A DNA stretch of 64,000 nt. It comes from Ancylobacter sp. Lp-2. Lineage in GTDB: Bacteria; Pseudomonadota; Alphaproteobacteria; Rhizobiales; Xanthobacteraceae. Where the stretch lies: NCBI RefSeq assembly GCF_020523795.1, contig NZ_JAJALI010000014.1, positions 37,075 through 101,074 of the forward strand. The letters are read 5' to 3'. The notes under the pieces were generated by a model. It worked only from the letters and a program-made list of their open reading frames with translations. It was not told the origin of the DNA and did no database searches. A program made the position numbers and the translations under genes. Of the stretch, positions 25,338 through 36,135 are shown piece after piece. Within the stretch, counting starts at the first letter, position 1, and each line of letters starts with the position of its first letter.

Positions 25338-26195
25338 CTATTCGCCGGCGCTGAGCGCGATGCGGTAGGCGTCGGCGGGGTAGACGCCGAGGATGCGCAG
25401 CTCCTTGGAGAAGAAGGCGAGCTCCTCCAGCGCGTGCTTCAGCCCGACATCGTCGGGATGGCCGATGACGTCGGCATAGAACTGGGTGGCGAAGAACTCG
25501 CCGTCCAGCTGGTAGGATTCCAGCTTGGTCATGTTGACGCTGTTGGTGGCGAAGCCGCCCAGCGCCTTGTAGAGCGCGGCCGGCACGTTGCGCACCCGGA
25601 ACACGAAGGTGGTGACGGTCGGCCCGTTATTGGCCGGCGCCCAGTCGGCATCGCGCGACAGCAGGATGAAGCGGGTGGTGTTGTGCGCCTCGTCCTCGAT
25701 GTTCTCGGCGATGATGTCGAGGCCGTAGATCTCGGCAGCGAGGCGCGGGGCGATGGCGGCCACGGTGGGATCGCCCGCCTCGGCGACGAGGCGCGCGGCG
25801 CCGGCGGTGTCCGAGCCGACCACCGCCTTCAGGCCCAGCTTGCGGATGATGTTGCGGCACTGGCCGAGCGCCATGACATGGCTGGTGACGGTCTTCACCG
25901 TCGCCAAGGTCGCGCCCTTCACCGTCATCAGCTGGTGGGAGAGCGGCAGGAAATGCTCGCCGATGATGTGGAGCCCGGAGGTCGGCATCAGATGATGGAT
26001 GTCGGCGACGCGGCCGGCGACCGAGTTCTCGATCGGGATCATGCCGAGATCGGCCTCGCCGGACTGGATGGCGGCGAAGGCATCCTCGAAGGTAGGGCAG
26101 GGCAGCACCACGGCGTCGGGAAAGCGCTCGCGGCTGGCATTGTGGGAATTGGCGCCGGGCTCGCCCTGAAAGGCCACGATGCGGGGGGTCTTCAT
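25338..26195 (-). CDS. pheA: Prephenate dehydratase
   Basis: Converts prephenate to phenylpyruvate in phenylalanine synthesis. A 285-residue monofunctional enzyme (no chorismate mutase part). The catalytic domain begins AFQGEPGANSH and contains ENSVAGRV and the active-site TRFILLSRD. The ACT regulatory domain (about residue 200 onward) contains GALYKALGGFATNSVNMTKLESY, where phenylalanine binds as feedback inhibitor. The ATG at 26195 has a GAGGACG ribosome site; the frame upstream to 26438 lacks homology. In many relatives kdsB lies between cycM and pheA; here it is absent. Confidence 0.94.
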   Translation of the reverse strand: MKTPRIVAFQGEPGANSHNASRERFPDAVVLPCPTFEDAFAAIQSGEADLGMIPIENSVAGRVADIHHLMPTSGLHIIGEHFLPLSHQLMTVKGATLATVKTVTSHVMALGQCRNIIRKLGLKAVVGSDTAGAARLVAEAGDPTVAAIAPRLAAEIYGLDIIAENIEDEAHNTTRFILLSRDADWAPANNGPTVTTFVFRVRNVPAALYKALGGFATNSVNMTKLESYQLDGEFFATQFYADVIGHPDDVGLKHALEELAFFSKELRILGVYPADAYRIALSAGE

Positions 26196-26619
26196 CGTCC
26201 TCACGTCCTTTAGCTGCGCGCACGGATGGCCCGTGGCGTCTCGACACGGCGCTGCCGCCGGAGCCGCTCCACGCACCGCAAAAAGCGCGACGGAACGCCG
26301 CGCCACCTGCCGCTCCCCGCCGCCCGCGCGCCGGGCGCGGGGGCCGGGCCTGTGCCCGGACCGCCTGCCGTTTCGGCAAGCTGCGCGAGAAATGACAGAA
26401 ATGTCATAGACTTGCGCGGGGATGGCGCCGGCCCGCACGGGCGCGGACGGTGGCGAAACGTAGCACCGACGGCGCGCTTATACGGGTTGCACGCCTAGGG
26501 TCAAAATGATTAGTTCCGCCCGCCGTTGGCGGCTGCGTAAAGCGGCTGTTACATTACGTGCGGGCATCAATGGTTCAGCCGGATGGATCGTGGTGCCGGT
26601 CGAGGGAGCGGAACTCAAT
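26196..26619. other. pheA/cycM divergent intergenic region
   Basis: 424 bases between two divergent start codons. It carries the short palindrome at 26393-26406 and a TTGCAC element near 26487 without a good -10. No gene with recognisable content was seen; the open frames here are GC-driven. Confidence 0.45.
26393..26406. promoter_or_regulatory. Palindrome TGACA-N4-TGTCA
   Basis: A perfect 5-bp inverted repeat with a 4-bp spacer, in the less GC-rich part of the pheA/cycM divergent region, about 200 bases from both genes. It has the shape of an operator; no protein can be assigned. Confidence 0.3.
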
Positions 26620-27159
26620 ATGGACAGCTTCGAGCTGAACAAGATCGCCGGCGCCGTGCTCGGCGTGCTGACCTTCACGCTGGGCCTGAACGTGTTTTCG
26701 GGCATCCTGTTCACGTCGCACGCGCCTGAGAAGCCGGGCTTCGAGATCGCCGTTCCCGAAGGCGGCGGCGGGGCCGCCGTGGCCGCCACCACCGCCGACG
26801 TGCCGATCGCCGAGCTGCTGTCCAAGGCCAGCGCCGAGAAGGGCGCCGTCGTCGCCAAGAAGTGCGCCGCCTGCCACAATTTCCAGGAAGGCGCCGGCGC
26901 CAAGGTCGGCCCGGACCTTTATGGCGTGGTCGGCCGCCCGGTGGCCAGCGCCGAGGGCTTCGCCTATTCCGCCGCGCTCAAGGGGCATGGCGGCCATTGG
27001 ACCTTTGACGAGCTGAACGCCTTCCTGAAGAACCCCAAGGGCGACATTCCCGGCACCGCCATGGGCTTTGCCGGCCTCGCCAAGGAAACCGACCGCGCCG
27101 ACCTGCTGGTCTATCTGAACTCGCTGTCGCACAGCCCGCAGCCGCTGCCGGCGCCCTGA
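26620..27159 (+). CDS. cycM: Membrane-anchored cytochrome c (CycM-type)
   Basis: A 179-residue class I cytochrome c that stays attached by an uncleaved N-terminal helix (KIAGAVLGVLTFTLGLNVFSGILF). In rhizobia CycM carries electrons from the bc1 complex to aa3 oxidase, fitting the oxidase operon in this window. The heme site is KKCAACHNF (about residue 85), the sixth ligand methionine is in GTAMGFAG, and the terminal helix is RADLLVYLNSLS. An Ala/Gly-rich linker separates anchor and heme domain. The ATG at 26620 has GGGAG about eleven bases upstream. Confidence 0.92.
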   Translation: MDSFELNKIAGAVLGVLTFTLGLNVFSGILFTSHAPEKPGFEIAVPEGGGGAAVAATTADVPIAELLSKASAEKGAVVAKKCAACHNFQEGAGAKVGPDLYGVVGRPVASAEGFAYSAALKGHGGHWTFDELNAFLKNPKGDIPGTAMGFAGLAKETDRADLLVYLNSLSHSPQPLPAP

Positions 27160-27368
27160 GCCGGGCTATCGGCCGGCTTCCGGAGACAAAGCTTCGGAAT
27201 TGCAGGCGAATTGCTTCACGATCACGTCAGGCCGGAGGCGCGGCGCGCTTCCGGCCTTATTGTTTTCCGAACGTCACCGTTCACATTGGCGTCGCGGGAG
27301 GTAGGCTGTGCCGGAAGGGCCGGCGTGGTCACCCGCCGCCCGAGGTCCGAACAAGGAAAGTGCGCCGC

Positions 27369-29288
27369 ATGGTCGATCGCCGACACCCCCCGGTTCCCGC
27401 CGCTCCGGCCCATGTCGTCCCTGCCAGCGCCGTGCGCCCTTCCCGCCGGTTGGTGCTGGCGCTGACGGGCGCGGCGCTCCTGCTCGGCGGATTCGGCCTT
27501 GCCGGCCCGGCGCAGGCGGACCCGCAATGGCGCCACGGCCTCTCGCTGCTCGGGCAGCCGAAATACCCGGCCGACTTCAAGCGCTTCGACTATGTGAACC
27601 CGGACGCGCCCAAGGGCGGGCTGCTGCGGCTCTCCGCCAACGGCACCTTCGATTCGCTGAACGACATCATCCCGCGCGGCAATCCCGCCGGCGGGCTGTC
27701 GTTGATCTACGACACGCTGATGAGCCCGGCCGCCGACGAGGTGGCGACCGAATACGGGCTGATCGCCGGGAGCGTGCGCTATCCCGACGATTTCTCCTCC
27801 GTCACCTACAAGCTGCGCCCCGAGGCGAAGTGGCATGACGGCGCGAGGATCACGCCGGACGACGTAGTGTGGTCGTTCGAGCAGACCGTGAAGAACAACC
27901 CGCGCCAGGCGTTCTATTACAGCCACGTCAAATCGGCGGCGAAGACCGGCGACGACGAGGTGACCTTCAGCTTCGACCAGGCGGGCAATCGCGAATTGCC
28001 GCAGATCCTCGGCCAGCTGCGCATCATGCCCAAGCACTGGTGGACGGCGAACGGCCCGGACGGCAAGCCGCGCGACATCTCGCAGGGTACGCTGGAAGTG
28101 CCGCTCGGCTCCGGCCCCTACAAGGTGAAGCAGGTGGTGCCCGGCCGCTCGATCTCCTTCGAGCGGGTGAAGGATTATTGGGGCCGCGACCTGCCGGTGA
28201 ATGTCGGCACCAATAATTTCGACGAGCAGCGCTTCGAGTATTTCCGCGACGACACGGTGGAGCTGGAGGCCTTCAAGGGCGACCAGTATGATTTCCGCAT
28301 CGAGTCCTCCGCCAAGGACTGGGCGACCGCCTATAATTTCCCGGCGGTCAAGGCCGGCAAGGTGATCCTCGAGGAGTTCGCCAACCGCGCCTCCGGCCAA
28401 ATGCAGGCCTTCATCCCCAATCTGCGCCGGGCGAAGTTCCAGGACCAGCGGGTGCGACGGGCGCTCAACTACGCGCTCGACTTCGAGGGCATGAACCGCA
28501 CGCTGTTTTTCGGCCAGTACAAGCGCACCGCCAGCTATTTCCAGAATACCGAGCTGGCCTCCTCCGGCCTGCCGCAAGGCCGGGAACTGGCGATCCTCGA
28601 GGGGGTGAAGGACAAGATCCCGGCGAGCGTGTTCACCACCGCCTATGAGAACCCGCCGCAGGGCGGCGAGGAGGAGCGCCGCGCCAATCTGCGCGAGGCG
28701 GCGCGGCTGCTGAAGGAGGCCGGCTGGACGGTGAAGGACCGCAAGCTGGTGAATGCCAAGGGCGAGCCCTTCACCGTCGAGATCCTGATCGCCAACCCGG
28801 CCTTCGAGCGGGTGGCGCTATTCTACAAGCCGGCGCTGGAGCGGCTCGGCATCACCGTGAACGTGCGGCAGGTCGACACCTCGCAATATATCAACCGCCT
28901 GCGGGCGCGCGACTTCGACGTGATCCTCACCGGCTGGGGGCAGTCGCTGTCGCCGGGCAACGAGCAGCGCGACTTCTGGGGCTCGGCGGCGGCGGAGCGC
29001 GAGGGCTCGGCCAATTATGCCGGCATCAAGGATCCCGGCATCGACGCGCTGATCGAGAAGGTGATCTACGCCAGCGATCGCGAGGACCTGGTCGCCGCCA
29101 CCCACGCGCTCGACCGGGTGCTGCTGGCCTATGACTTCGTGATCCCGACCTGGAACTACCCGAACTACCGCACCGCGCGGTGGAACCGGTTCTCGCATCC
29201 GGACAAGCTGCCGGAATATTCCTTCGCCTTCCCCGACATCTGGTGGTGGGACGCGCAGAAGGCGGCGGCCACGGGAGGGGCGCCGTGA
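27369..29288 (+). CDS. yejA: Peptide ABC transporter substrate-binding protein (YejA-like), first copy
   Basis: A 639-residue family 5 extracellular solute-binding protein. A long N-region (about 25 residues) leads into a signal peptide ending PAQA-D near residue 50. The mature protein has the YejA-type opening LLGQPKYPADFKRFDYVNPDAPKGG. Family motifs such as PLGSGPYKV, VNVGTNNFDEQRFEYF and ALNYALDFEGMN follow. With YejB, YejE and YejF it should import oligopeptides; in enterobacteria this system also takes up microcin C. The ATG at 27369 lies after AAGGAAAG; a GTG at 27360 is too close to it. The stop overlaps the next gene (GTGA). Confidence 0.93.
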   Translation: MVDRRHPPVPAAPAHVVPASAVRPSRRLVLALTGAALLLGGFGLAGPAQADPQWRHGLSLLGQPKYPADFKRFDYVNPDAPKGGLLRLSANGTFDSLNDIIPRGNPAGGLSLIYDTLMSPAADEVATEYGLIAGSVRYPDDFSSVTYKLRPEAKWHDGARITPDDVVWSFEQTVKNNPRQAFYYSHVKSAAKTGDDEVTFSFDQAGNRELPQILGQLRIMPKHWWTANGPDGKPRDISQGTLEVPLGSGPYKVKQVVPGRSISFERVKDYWGRDLPVNVGTNNFDEQRFEYFRDDTVELEAFKGDQYDFRIESSAKDWATAYNFPAVKAGKVILEEFANRASGQMQAFIPNLRRAKFQDQRVRRALNYALDFEGMNRTLFFGQYKRTASYFQNTELASSGLPQGRELAILEGVKDKIPASVFTTAYENPPQGGEEERRANLREAARLLKEAGWTVKDRKLVNAKGEPFTVEILIANPAFERVALFYKPALERLGITVNVRQVDTSQYINRLRARDFDVILTGWGQSLSPGNEQRDFWGSAAAEREGSANYAGIKDPGIDALIEKVIYASDREDLVAATHALDRVLLAYDFVIPTWNYPNYRTARWNRFSHPDKLPEYSFAFPDIWWWDAQKAAATGGAP

Positions 29289-31321
29289 GCGGAGGGCGCC
29301 TGGGCGATCGAAGCGGTGTTTTTCCCCCTCTCCCCAATGGGGAGAGGAAAAGTAAGGAAAATCGACCGGCCGTCGGAGATGACGTCCTTGCCGCCCGCGG
29401 CGGCTCGGCTGTGCGCGGCGGGTTGCGGCTTTCGCGCCGTTCGCTGCTCGCTCTTGCCGCGGGTACCGGCGCAGCGCTCGCGCTGCCGCGCCGCGTGCTC
29501 GCGCAAGGTGTGGCGTCTGCCGTTGTTCCTCCCGCGGCGGCGGACATCCCGGCCGGCGAGCTGCACGGGCTGTCGGCGTTCGGCGACCTGAAATATCCCG
29601 CCGATTTCGCGCATTTCGACTATGTCGACCCGGCGGCGCCCAAGGGGGGCGGCTTCTCGCATATGGGGCCGGTCGCCTTCTACAATCAGGCGCTGCAGAC
29701 CTTCAATTCCTTCAACGGCTACATATTGAAGGGCGACGCGGCGCAGGGCATCGAGCTGACCTTCGACACGCTGATGGCCCGCGCGCTCGACGAGCCCGAC
29801 GCGGTCTACGGTCTTCTCGCCCGCTCGGTGGCGGTGAGCGAGGACGGCACCGTCTATCGCTTCCGGCTGCGGCCGCAGGCGCGCTTCCATGACGGCTCGA
29901 CGCTCGATGCCGAGGACGTCGCCTTCTCGCTGAACCTGCTGAAGGCCAAGGGCCATCCGATCATCCAGCAGAGCCTCGCCGACATGGAGGGCGCGGAAAC
30001 CGAGGGCGCCGACATCGCGGTGGTGCGGTTCACCAAGACTCGCGCGCGCGACGTGCCGCTGCTGGCGGCGCAGCTGCCGATCTTCTCGCGCGCCTATTAC
30101 GGGACGAAGAACTTCGAGGAATCGACGCTGGAGCCGCCGCTCGGCTCCGGGGCCTACAAGGTCGGGCGCTTCGAATCCGGCCGCTATGTCGAATATGCGC
30201 GGGTGGCGGATTACTGGGGCGCCGGGCTGCCGGTGAATGTCGGCATCGATAATTTCGATGTCGTCCGCTACGAATATTTCCGCGACCGCGAGGTGGGCTT
30301 CGAGGCGTTCAAGGCCGGCGCCTACCGCTTCCGCGAGGAGTTCACCTCCCGTACCTGGGCGACCGGCTACGATTTTCCCGCCATGAAGGACGGGCGGGTG
30401 AAGCGCGAGGAGCTGCCCGACGGCACGCCGTCCGGCGCGCAGGGCTGGTTCCTCAATCTGCGCCGGCCGCAATTCGCCGATCCGAGGCTGCGCGAGGCGC
30501 TGTCCTATGCCTTCGACTTCGAATGGACCAACACCAATTTGATGTACGGCGCCTATAAGCGCGTGCATTCCTTCTTCGAGAACACCGATTTGAAGGCGCA
30601 GGGGCCGGCGGACGCCGCCGAGACGGCGCTGATCGACAAGCTGGCCGATCTCGTGCCGCCGGAACAGATCGCGGTGCTGAAGGGCGAGCCATGGTCGCCG
30701 CCGGCCTCCGACGGCTCCGGGCAGGACCGCACGCTGCTGCGCAAGGCGAGCGCGCTGCTGCGCGAGGCGGGCTTTGTCGTGAAGGATGGCAAGCTCACCG
30801 ACAAGGCCGGGCGGGCGGTCACCATCGAGTTCCTCGACGACGAGGGCTCGCTGGAGCGGCACACCGCGCCCTTCATCAAGAATCTCGGCGTTTTGGGGAT
30901 CTCGGCGAGTTTCCGCCTCGTCGACCCCGCGCAATATCAGCGCCGGCTCAACGACTTCGATTTCGACGCCACGGTGCGGCGCTACACGATGTCGGCGGTG
31001 CCGGGCGAATCGCTGCGCAGCTTCTTCGGCTCCAAGGCGGCGGCGACGCCGGGCTCGTCCAACCTCTCGGGCATCGCCGATCCGGCGACCGACCGGCTGA
31101 TCGACCTCGTCATCGCCGCCAATTCGCGCGAGGAACTCACCACCGCCTGCCGGGTACTGGACCGGCGGATGCGCTTCAACCGGATCTGGGTGCCGCAATG
31201 GTATTCCGGCCTCCACCGCATCGCCTATTGGGACGAATTCGCCTGGCCCTCAGTGCCGCGCCCGACCTATGGCCGCGGCATTCCCGACATCTGGTCGGCG
31301 AAGGCGCGCAAGGCCGGTTGA
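29285..31321 (+). CDS. Peptide ABC transporter substrate-binding protein (YejA-like), second copy, Tat signal
   Basis: A 678-residue paralogue of the preceding binding protein, read from a GTG overlapping its stop codon. A twin-arginine signal (LSRRSLLALAAGTGAALALPRRVLAQ, about residues 46-71) replaces the Sec signal of copy one, so this receptor is likely exported folded. The mature part again begins FGDLKYPADFAHFDYVDPAAPKGGG and contains PLGSGAYKV and ALSYAFDFEW. The first 45 residues include a perfect palindrome in the DNA (29332-29350) and look non-coding in origin; a GTG at 29411 just before the Tat motif may be the true start. Confidence 0.88.
   Translation: MSGGRLGDRSGVFPPLPNGERKSKENRPAVGDDVLAARGGSAVRGGLRLSRRSLLALAAGTGAALALPRRVLAQGVASAVVPPAAADIPAGELHGLSAFGDLKYPADFAHFDYVDPAAPKGGGFSHMGPVAFYNQALQTFNSFNGYILKGDAAQGIELTFDTLMARALDEPDAVYGLLARSVAVSEDGTVYRFRLRPQARFHDGSTLDAEDVAFSLNLLKAKGHPIIQQSLADMEGAETEGADIAVVRFTKTRARDVPLLAAQLPIFSRAYYGTKNFEESTLEPPLGSGAYKVGRFESGRYVEYARVADYWGAGLPVNVGIDNFDVVRYEYFRDREVGFEAFKAGAYRFREEFTSRTWATGYDFPAMKDGRVKREELPDGTPSGAQGWFLNLRRPQFADPRLREALSYAFDFEWTNTNLMYGAYKRVHSFFENTDLKAQGPADAAETALIDKLADLVPPEQIAVLKGEPWSPPASDGSGQDRTLLRKASALLREAGFVVKDGKLTDKAGRAVTIEFLDDEGSLERHTAPFIKNLGVLGISASFRLVDPAQYQRRLNDFDFDATVRRYTMSAVPGESLRSFFGSKAAATPGSSNLSGIADPATDRLIDLVIAANSREELTTACRVLDRRMRFNRIWVPQWYSGLHRIAYWDEFAWPSVPRPTYGRGIPDIWSAKARKAG
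29332..29350. repeat. Perfect palindrome between the two yejA-like genes
   Basis: CTCTCCCC-AAT-GGGGAGAG, flanked by a CC-rich run on the left. It matches a repeat commonly seen between rhizobial genes. It lies within the putative N-terminal extension of the second binding protein and could form a hairpin in the mRNA that tunes expression of downstream genes. Confidence 0.6.
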
Positions 31322-31395
31322 TGAACGGACGTTAAGTTGACCGGCGGGCCGCCGCCCGCCACCCTGTGCGCCACCTTCGGAGGTTTGCACCCCGC

Positions 31396-32505
31396 ATGCT
31401 CGCCTATATCGTCCGCCGTATCGCGCTGATGGTGCCGACCCTCGTCGGCATCATGCTGATTTCCTTCGCGGTGGTGCAGTTCGCGCCCGGCGGCCCCATC
31501 GAGCGGGTGATCGCCCAACTCACCGGCGAGGGCTCCTCCGCCACCCAGCGCATTTCCGGCGGCGGCGGCGATTTCGGCGGCGGGGCCGGCAGCGGCGCCG
31601 GGTCGAGCGATCCGGTGTCCTCGAAATATCGCGGCGCGCAGGGGCTGGATCCGGCCTTCATCAAGCAGCTGGAGGTGCAGTTCGGCTTCGACAAGCCGGC
31701 CTATGAGCGCTTCGGCAAGATGCTGTGGGACTATGCCCGCTTCGACTTCGGCCGCTCCTATTTCCGAGACATCTCGGTGATCGACCTGATCAAGGAGAAG
31801 ATGCCGGTCTCGATCTCGCTCGGCCTGTGGATGATGCTGATCACCTACGCGATCTCGATCCCGCTCGGCATCGCGAAAGCCGTGCGCGACGGCTCGCGCT
31901 TCGACGTGTGGACCTCGGCGGTGATCATCGTCGGCTACGCCATACCGAGCTTCCTGTTCGCCATCCTCCTGATCATCCTGTTCGCCGGCGGCTCGTTCTT
32001 CTCGATCTTCCCCTTGCGCGGCCTCACCTCCGACAATTGGGACCAACTGTCCTGGGGCGCGCGCATCCTCGACTATTTCTGGCATCTGGTGCTGCCGATC
32101 ACCTCCATGGTGCTGGGCGCCTTCGCCACCATGGCGCTGCTCACCAAGAACTCGTTCCTCGACGAGATCCGCAAGCAATATGTCGTCACCGCGCGGATGA
32201 AGGGGCTGTCGGAGCGGGCGGTGCTGTACCGCCACGTGTTCCGCAACGCCATGCTGATCATCATCGCCGGCTTTCCCGGCGCCTTCGTCGGCGCGTTCTT
32301 CTCCGGCTCGCTCTTGATCGAGACCATCTTCTCGCTCGACGGGCTGGGCCTGCTCGGCTTCGAGAGCGTGCTCAACCGCGATTATCCGGTGGTGTTCGCC
32401 AATCTCTACATCTTCTCACTGGTCGGGCTGTTCGTGAATTTGCTCTCCGACCTCACCTATAGCTGGGTCGATCCGCGCATCGACTTCGAGACGCGGGATG
32501 TCTGA
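31396..32505 (+). CDS. yejB: Peptide ABC transporter permease YejB
   Basis: A 369-residue inner-membrane permease of the DppB/OppB type with six helices. The N-terminal MLAYIVRRIALMVPTLVGI helix is followed by a glycine-rich periplasmic insert (GGGGDFGGGAGSGAGSS, about residues 54-70) found in YejB proteins but not DppB. The EAA coupling loop (YVVTARMKGLSERAVLYRHVFRNA) contacts the ATPase. A GGAGG lies 13 bases before the ATG, a little far. Third gene of the operon; it overlaps yejE by eight bases. Confidence 0.94.
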   Translation: MLAYIVRRIALMVPTLVGIMLISFAVVQFAPGGPIERVIAQLTGEGSSATQRISGGGGDFGGGAGSGAGSSDPVSSKYRGAQGLDPAFIKQLEVQFGFDKPAYERFGKMLWDYARFDFGRSYFRDISVIDLIKEKMPVSISLGLWMMLITYAISIPLGIAKAVRDGSRFDVWTSAVIIVGYAIPSFLFAILLIILFAGGSFFSIFPLRGLTSDNWDQLSWGARILDYFWHLVLPITSMVLGAFATMALLTKNSFLDEIRKQYVVTARMKGLSERAVLYRHVFRNAMLIIIAGFPGAFVGAFFSGSLLIETIFSLDGLGLLGFESVLNRDYPVVFANLYIFSLVGLFVNLLSDLTYSWVDPRIDFETRDV

Positions 32506-33690
32506 GATGGACGCTTCCGCTTCCCAGCCCGTGCTGCCGCCCGCCCCGCCGTCCGCCGCCGGGGCTGCCCCGCCGGAGACCCGCGAGCGCTCGCGGCTGT
32601 CGCCGATCAACCAGCGGCGCCTCGCCAATTTCCGCCGCAACCGGCGGGGATTCTGGGGCTTCTGGATCTTCGCGGTGCTGTTCGTGGCCAGCCTCGGGGC
32701 CGAGTTCATCGCCAACGACAAGCCGTTCCTGGTCGAATATGACGGCGGTTATTACTTCCCCGCCTTCAAGGCCTATCCCGAGACCGCCTTTGGTGGCGAC
32801 TTCGAGACCGAGGCGGATTATCGCGACCCTTACCTCCAGAAGCTGATCGCCGAATCCGACGGCTGGATGGTGTGGCCGCCGATCCGTTACTCCTACTCGA
32901 CGCATAATCTCGACCTGCCGACCCCGGCACCCTCGCCGCCGACCTGGATGCTGACCGACGCGCAATGCGCGCCGATCGCCGAGAAGCTGGGGCATCCGGG
33001 CGGGGGCTGCGGCGCGCTGGAATGGAACTGGCTCGGCACCGACGACCAGGGCCGCGACGTGCTGGCCCGGCTGATCTACGGCTTCCGGCTCTCGGTGCTG
33101 TTCGGGCTGGTGCTGACCATCATCTCCTCGGTGATCGGGGTGGCCGCCGGCGCGGTGCAGGGCTATTTCGGCGGCTGGACCGACCTGTTGTTCCAGCGCT
33201 TCATCGAGATCTGGACGGCGATACCGGCGCTGTACCTGCTGTTGATCATCTCCTCGATCCTGGCGCCGGGCTTCTGGATCCTGCTCGGCATATTGCTCTT
33301 GTTCTCCTGGGTGGCGCTGGTGGGCCTCGTGCGCGCCGAGTTCCTGCGGGCGCGCAACTTCGAATATGTGCAGGCGGCGCGGGCGCTCGGCGTCTCCAAT
33401 GGCGTGATCATGTGGCGGCACCTCCTGCCCAACGCCATGGTGGCGACGCTGACCATGATGCCGTTCATCGTCTCCTCCTCGGTGATGACGCTGACCGCGC
33501 TCGACTTCCTCGGCTTCGGCCTGCCGCCCGGCTCGCCCTCGCTCGGCGAATTGCTGGCACAGGGCAAGTCCAACGTGCAGGCGCCGTGGCTGGGGCTCAC
33601 CGGCTTCTTCACCGTGGCGTTCATGCTGAGCCTGCTGATCTTCATCGGCGAAGCGGTGCGCGACGCCTTCGACCCGCGGAAGACGTTTGC

Positions 33691-33694
<4 letters not shown>
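32498..33694 (+). CDS. yejE: Peptide ABC transporter permease YejE
   Basis: The 398-residue second permease (DppC/OppC type). A Pro/Ala-rich cytoplasmic N-terminus (about 45 residues) is followed by RRNRRGFWGFWIFAVLF, the first helix. A large periplasmic loop with the YejE-typical NWLGTDDQGRDVLARLIYG follows, then the coupling loop (YVQAARALGVSNGVIMWRHLLPNA) and a conserved C-terminal DAFDPRKTF. The start overlaps yejB by eight bases and the stop overlaps the yejF ATG (ATGA), so all are translationally coupled. Confidence 0.94.
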
Positions 33695-35351
<1,657 letters not shown>

Positions 35352-35355
<4 letters not shown>

Positions 35356-36038
35356 GCGGGGAACGGCGCGCGGGGGCGCCGCAAGAGGGCGCGCAACGCG
35401 AGGCGCTCGGCGACCGGGCGGTGAAGGTCGCTTTGGAGGGCCCCGCCGATATCGGCGGCGACGGCTTCCGGCCCTATCATCGCTACACGGTGACGCTGCC
35501 CGGCGCCGGCGGGGCGCCGCTGACGCAGGTGCGCGACATCTTGCGGGTCGGGCCGGTGGTGGCGGTGCTGGCCTGGGACCCGGCCGCCGGGGTGTTCGCG
35601 CTGATCCGCCAGTTCCGCCTCGCCGCCCATGTGGCGACCGGGCGCGGTGAGCTCGTCGAGATCGCTGCCGGGCGTATCGAGCACGGCGAGACGGCCGCGT
35701 TCGCGGCGCGGCGCGAATGCGGTGAAGAGCTGGGCGTCGAGCCGCTAGCGCTCATGCCGATGCTGAGCTTCATGCCGACGCCGGGCGTCACCGACGAACA
35801 TGCCGAATTGTTCCTCGCGCTGGTCGATGCGGCCGCGGTGCCGGCGGAGGCCGGCGAGCCGGGCGAAGCGGAGCATACCCGCCCGTTCCTGCTGCCGGCG
35901 GAGGCGGCGATGGAGGCCCTCGTCGCCCCGGCGCCGGGGCTGATCGGCAACGTGTTCACGCTGGCGGCGCTGCAATGGTTTGCGCTGAATCGCGCGCGGG
36001 CGGAGGCGTTCGCCGTGCAATCTGCGCCGGCTAAATGA
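35352..36038 (+). CDS. NUDIX hydrolase (ADP-ribose pyrophosphatase-like)
   Basis: A 228-residue hydrolase of nucleoside diphosphates linked to another moiety. The full Nudix box is seen as GRIEHGETAAFAARRECGEELGV (about residues 110-132), with RE, EE and the flanking glycines in place. Upstream, RVGPVVAVLAWDP and LIRQFRLAAH resemble the ADP-ribose/GDP-mannose pyrophosphatase branch (QFR motif). The GTG start overlaps the yejF stop, making it the last gene of the yej operon. A link between peptide uptake and this enzyme is not obvious. The first 25 residues are poorly conserved in character. Confidence 0.87.
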
Positions 36039-36053
36039 CGTAACGCCGGCCAA

Positions 36054-36071
36054 CTGTCACCGGCGTGACAT
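36054..36071 (+). promoter_or_regulatory. Pho-box-like site upstream of alkaline phosphatase
   Basis: CTGTCAC-CGGC-GTGACAT matches the two 7-base PhoB half-sites (CTGTCAT) spaced by four bases at 6 and 5 of 7 positions. It is also a perfect inverted repeat TGTCAC-CGGC-GTGACA. It sits 65 bases before the alkaline phosphatase start codon, where PhoB would be expected to act. Confidence 0.45.
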
Positions 36072-36135
36072 TGAAGCTGCCTAGAGGACTCCCCGATCCG
36101 CGGCCGCGCCGCCTGTCCGAAGCGGGAGATCCTCC

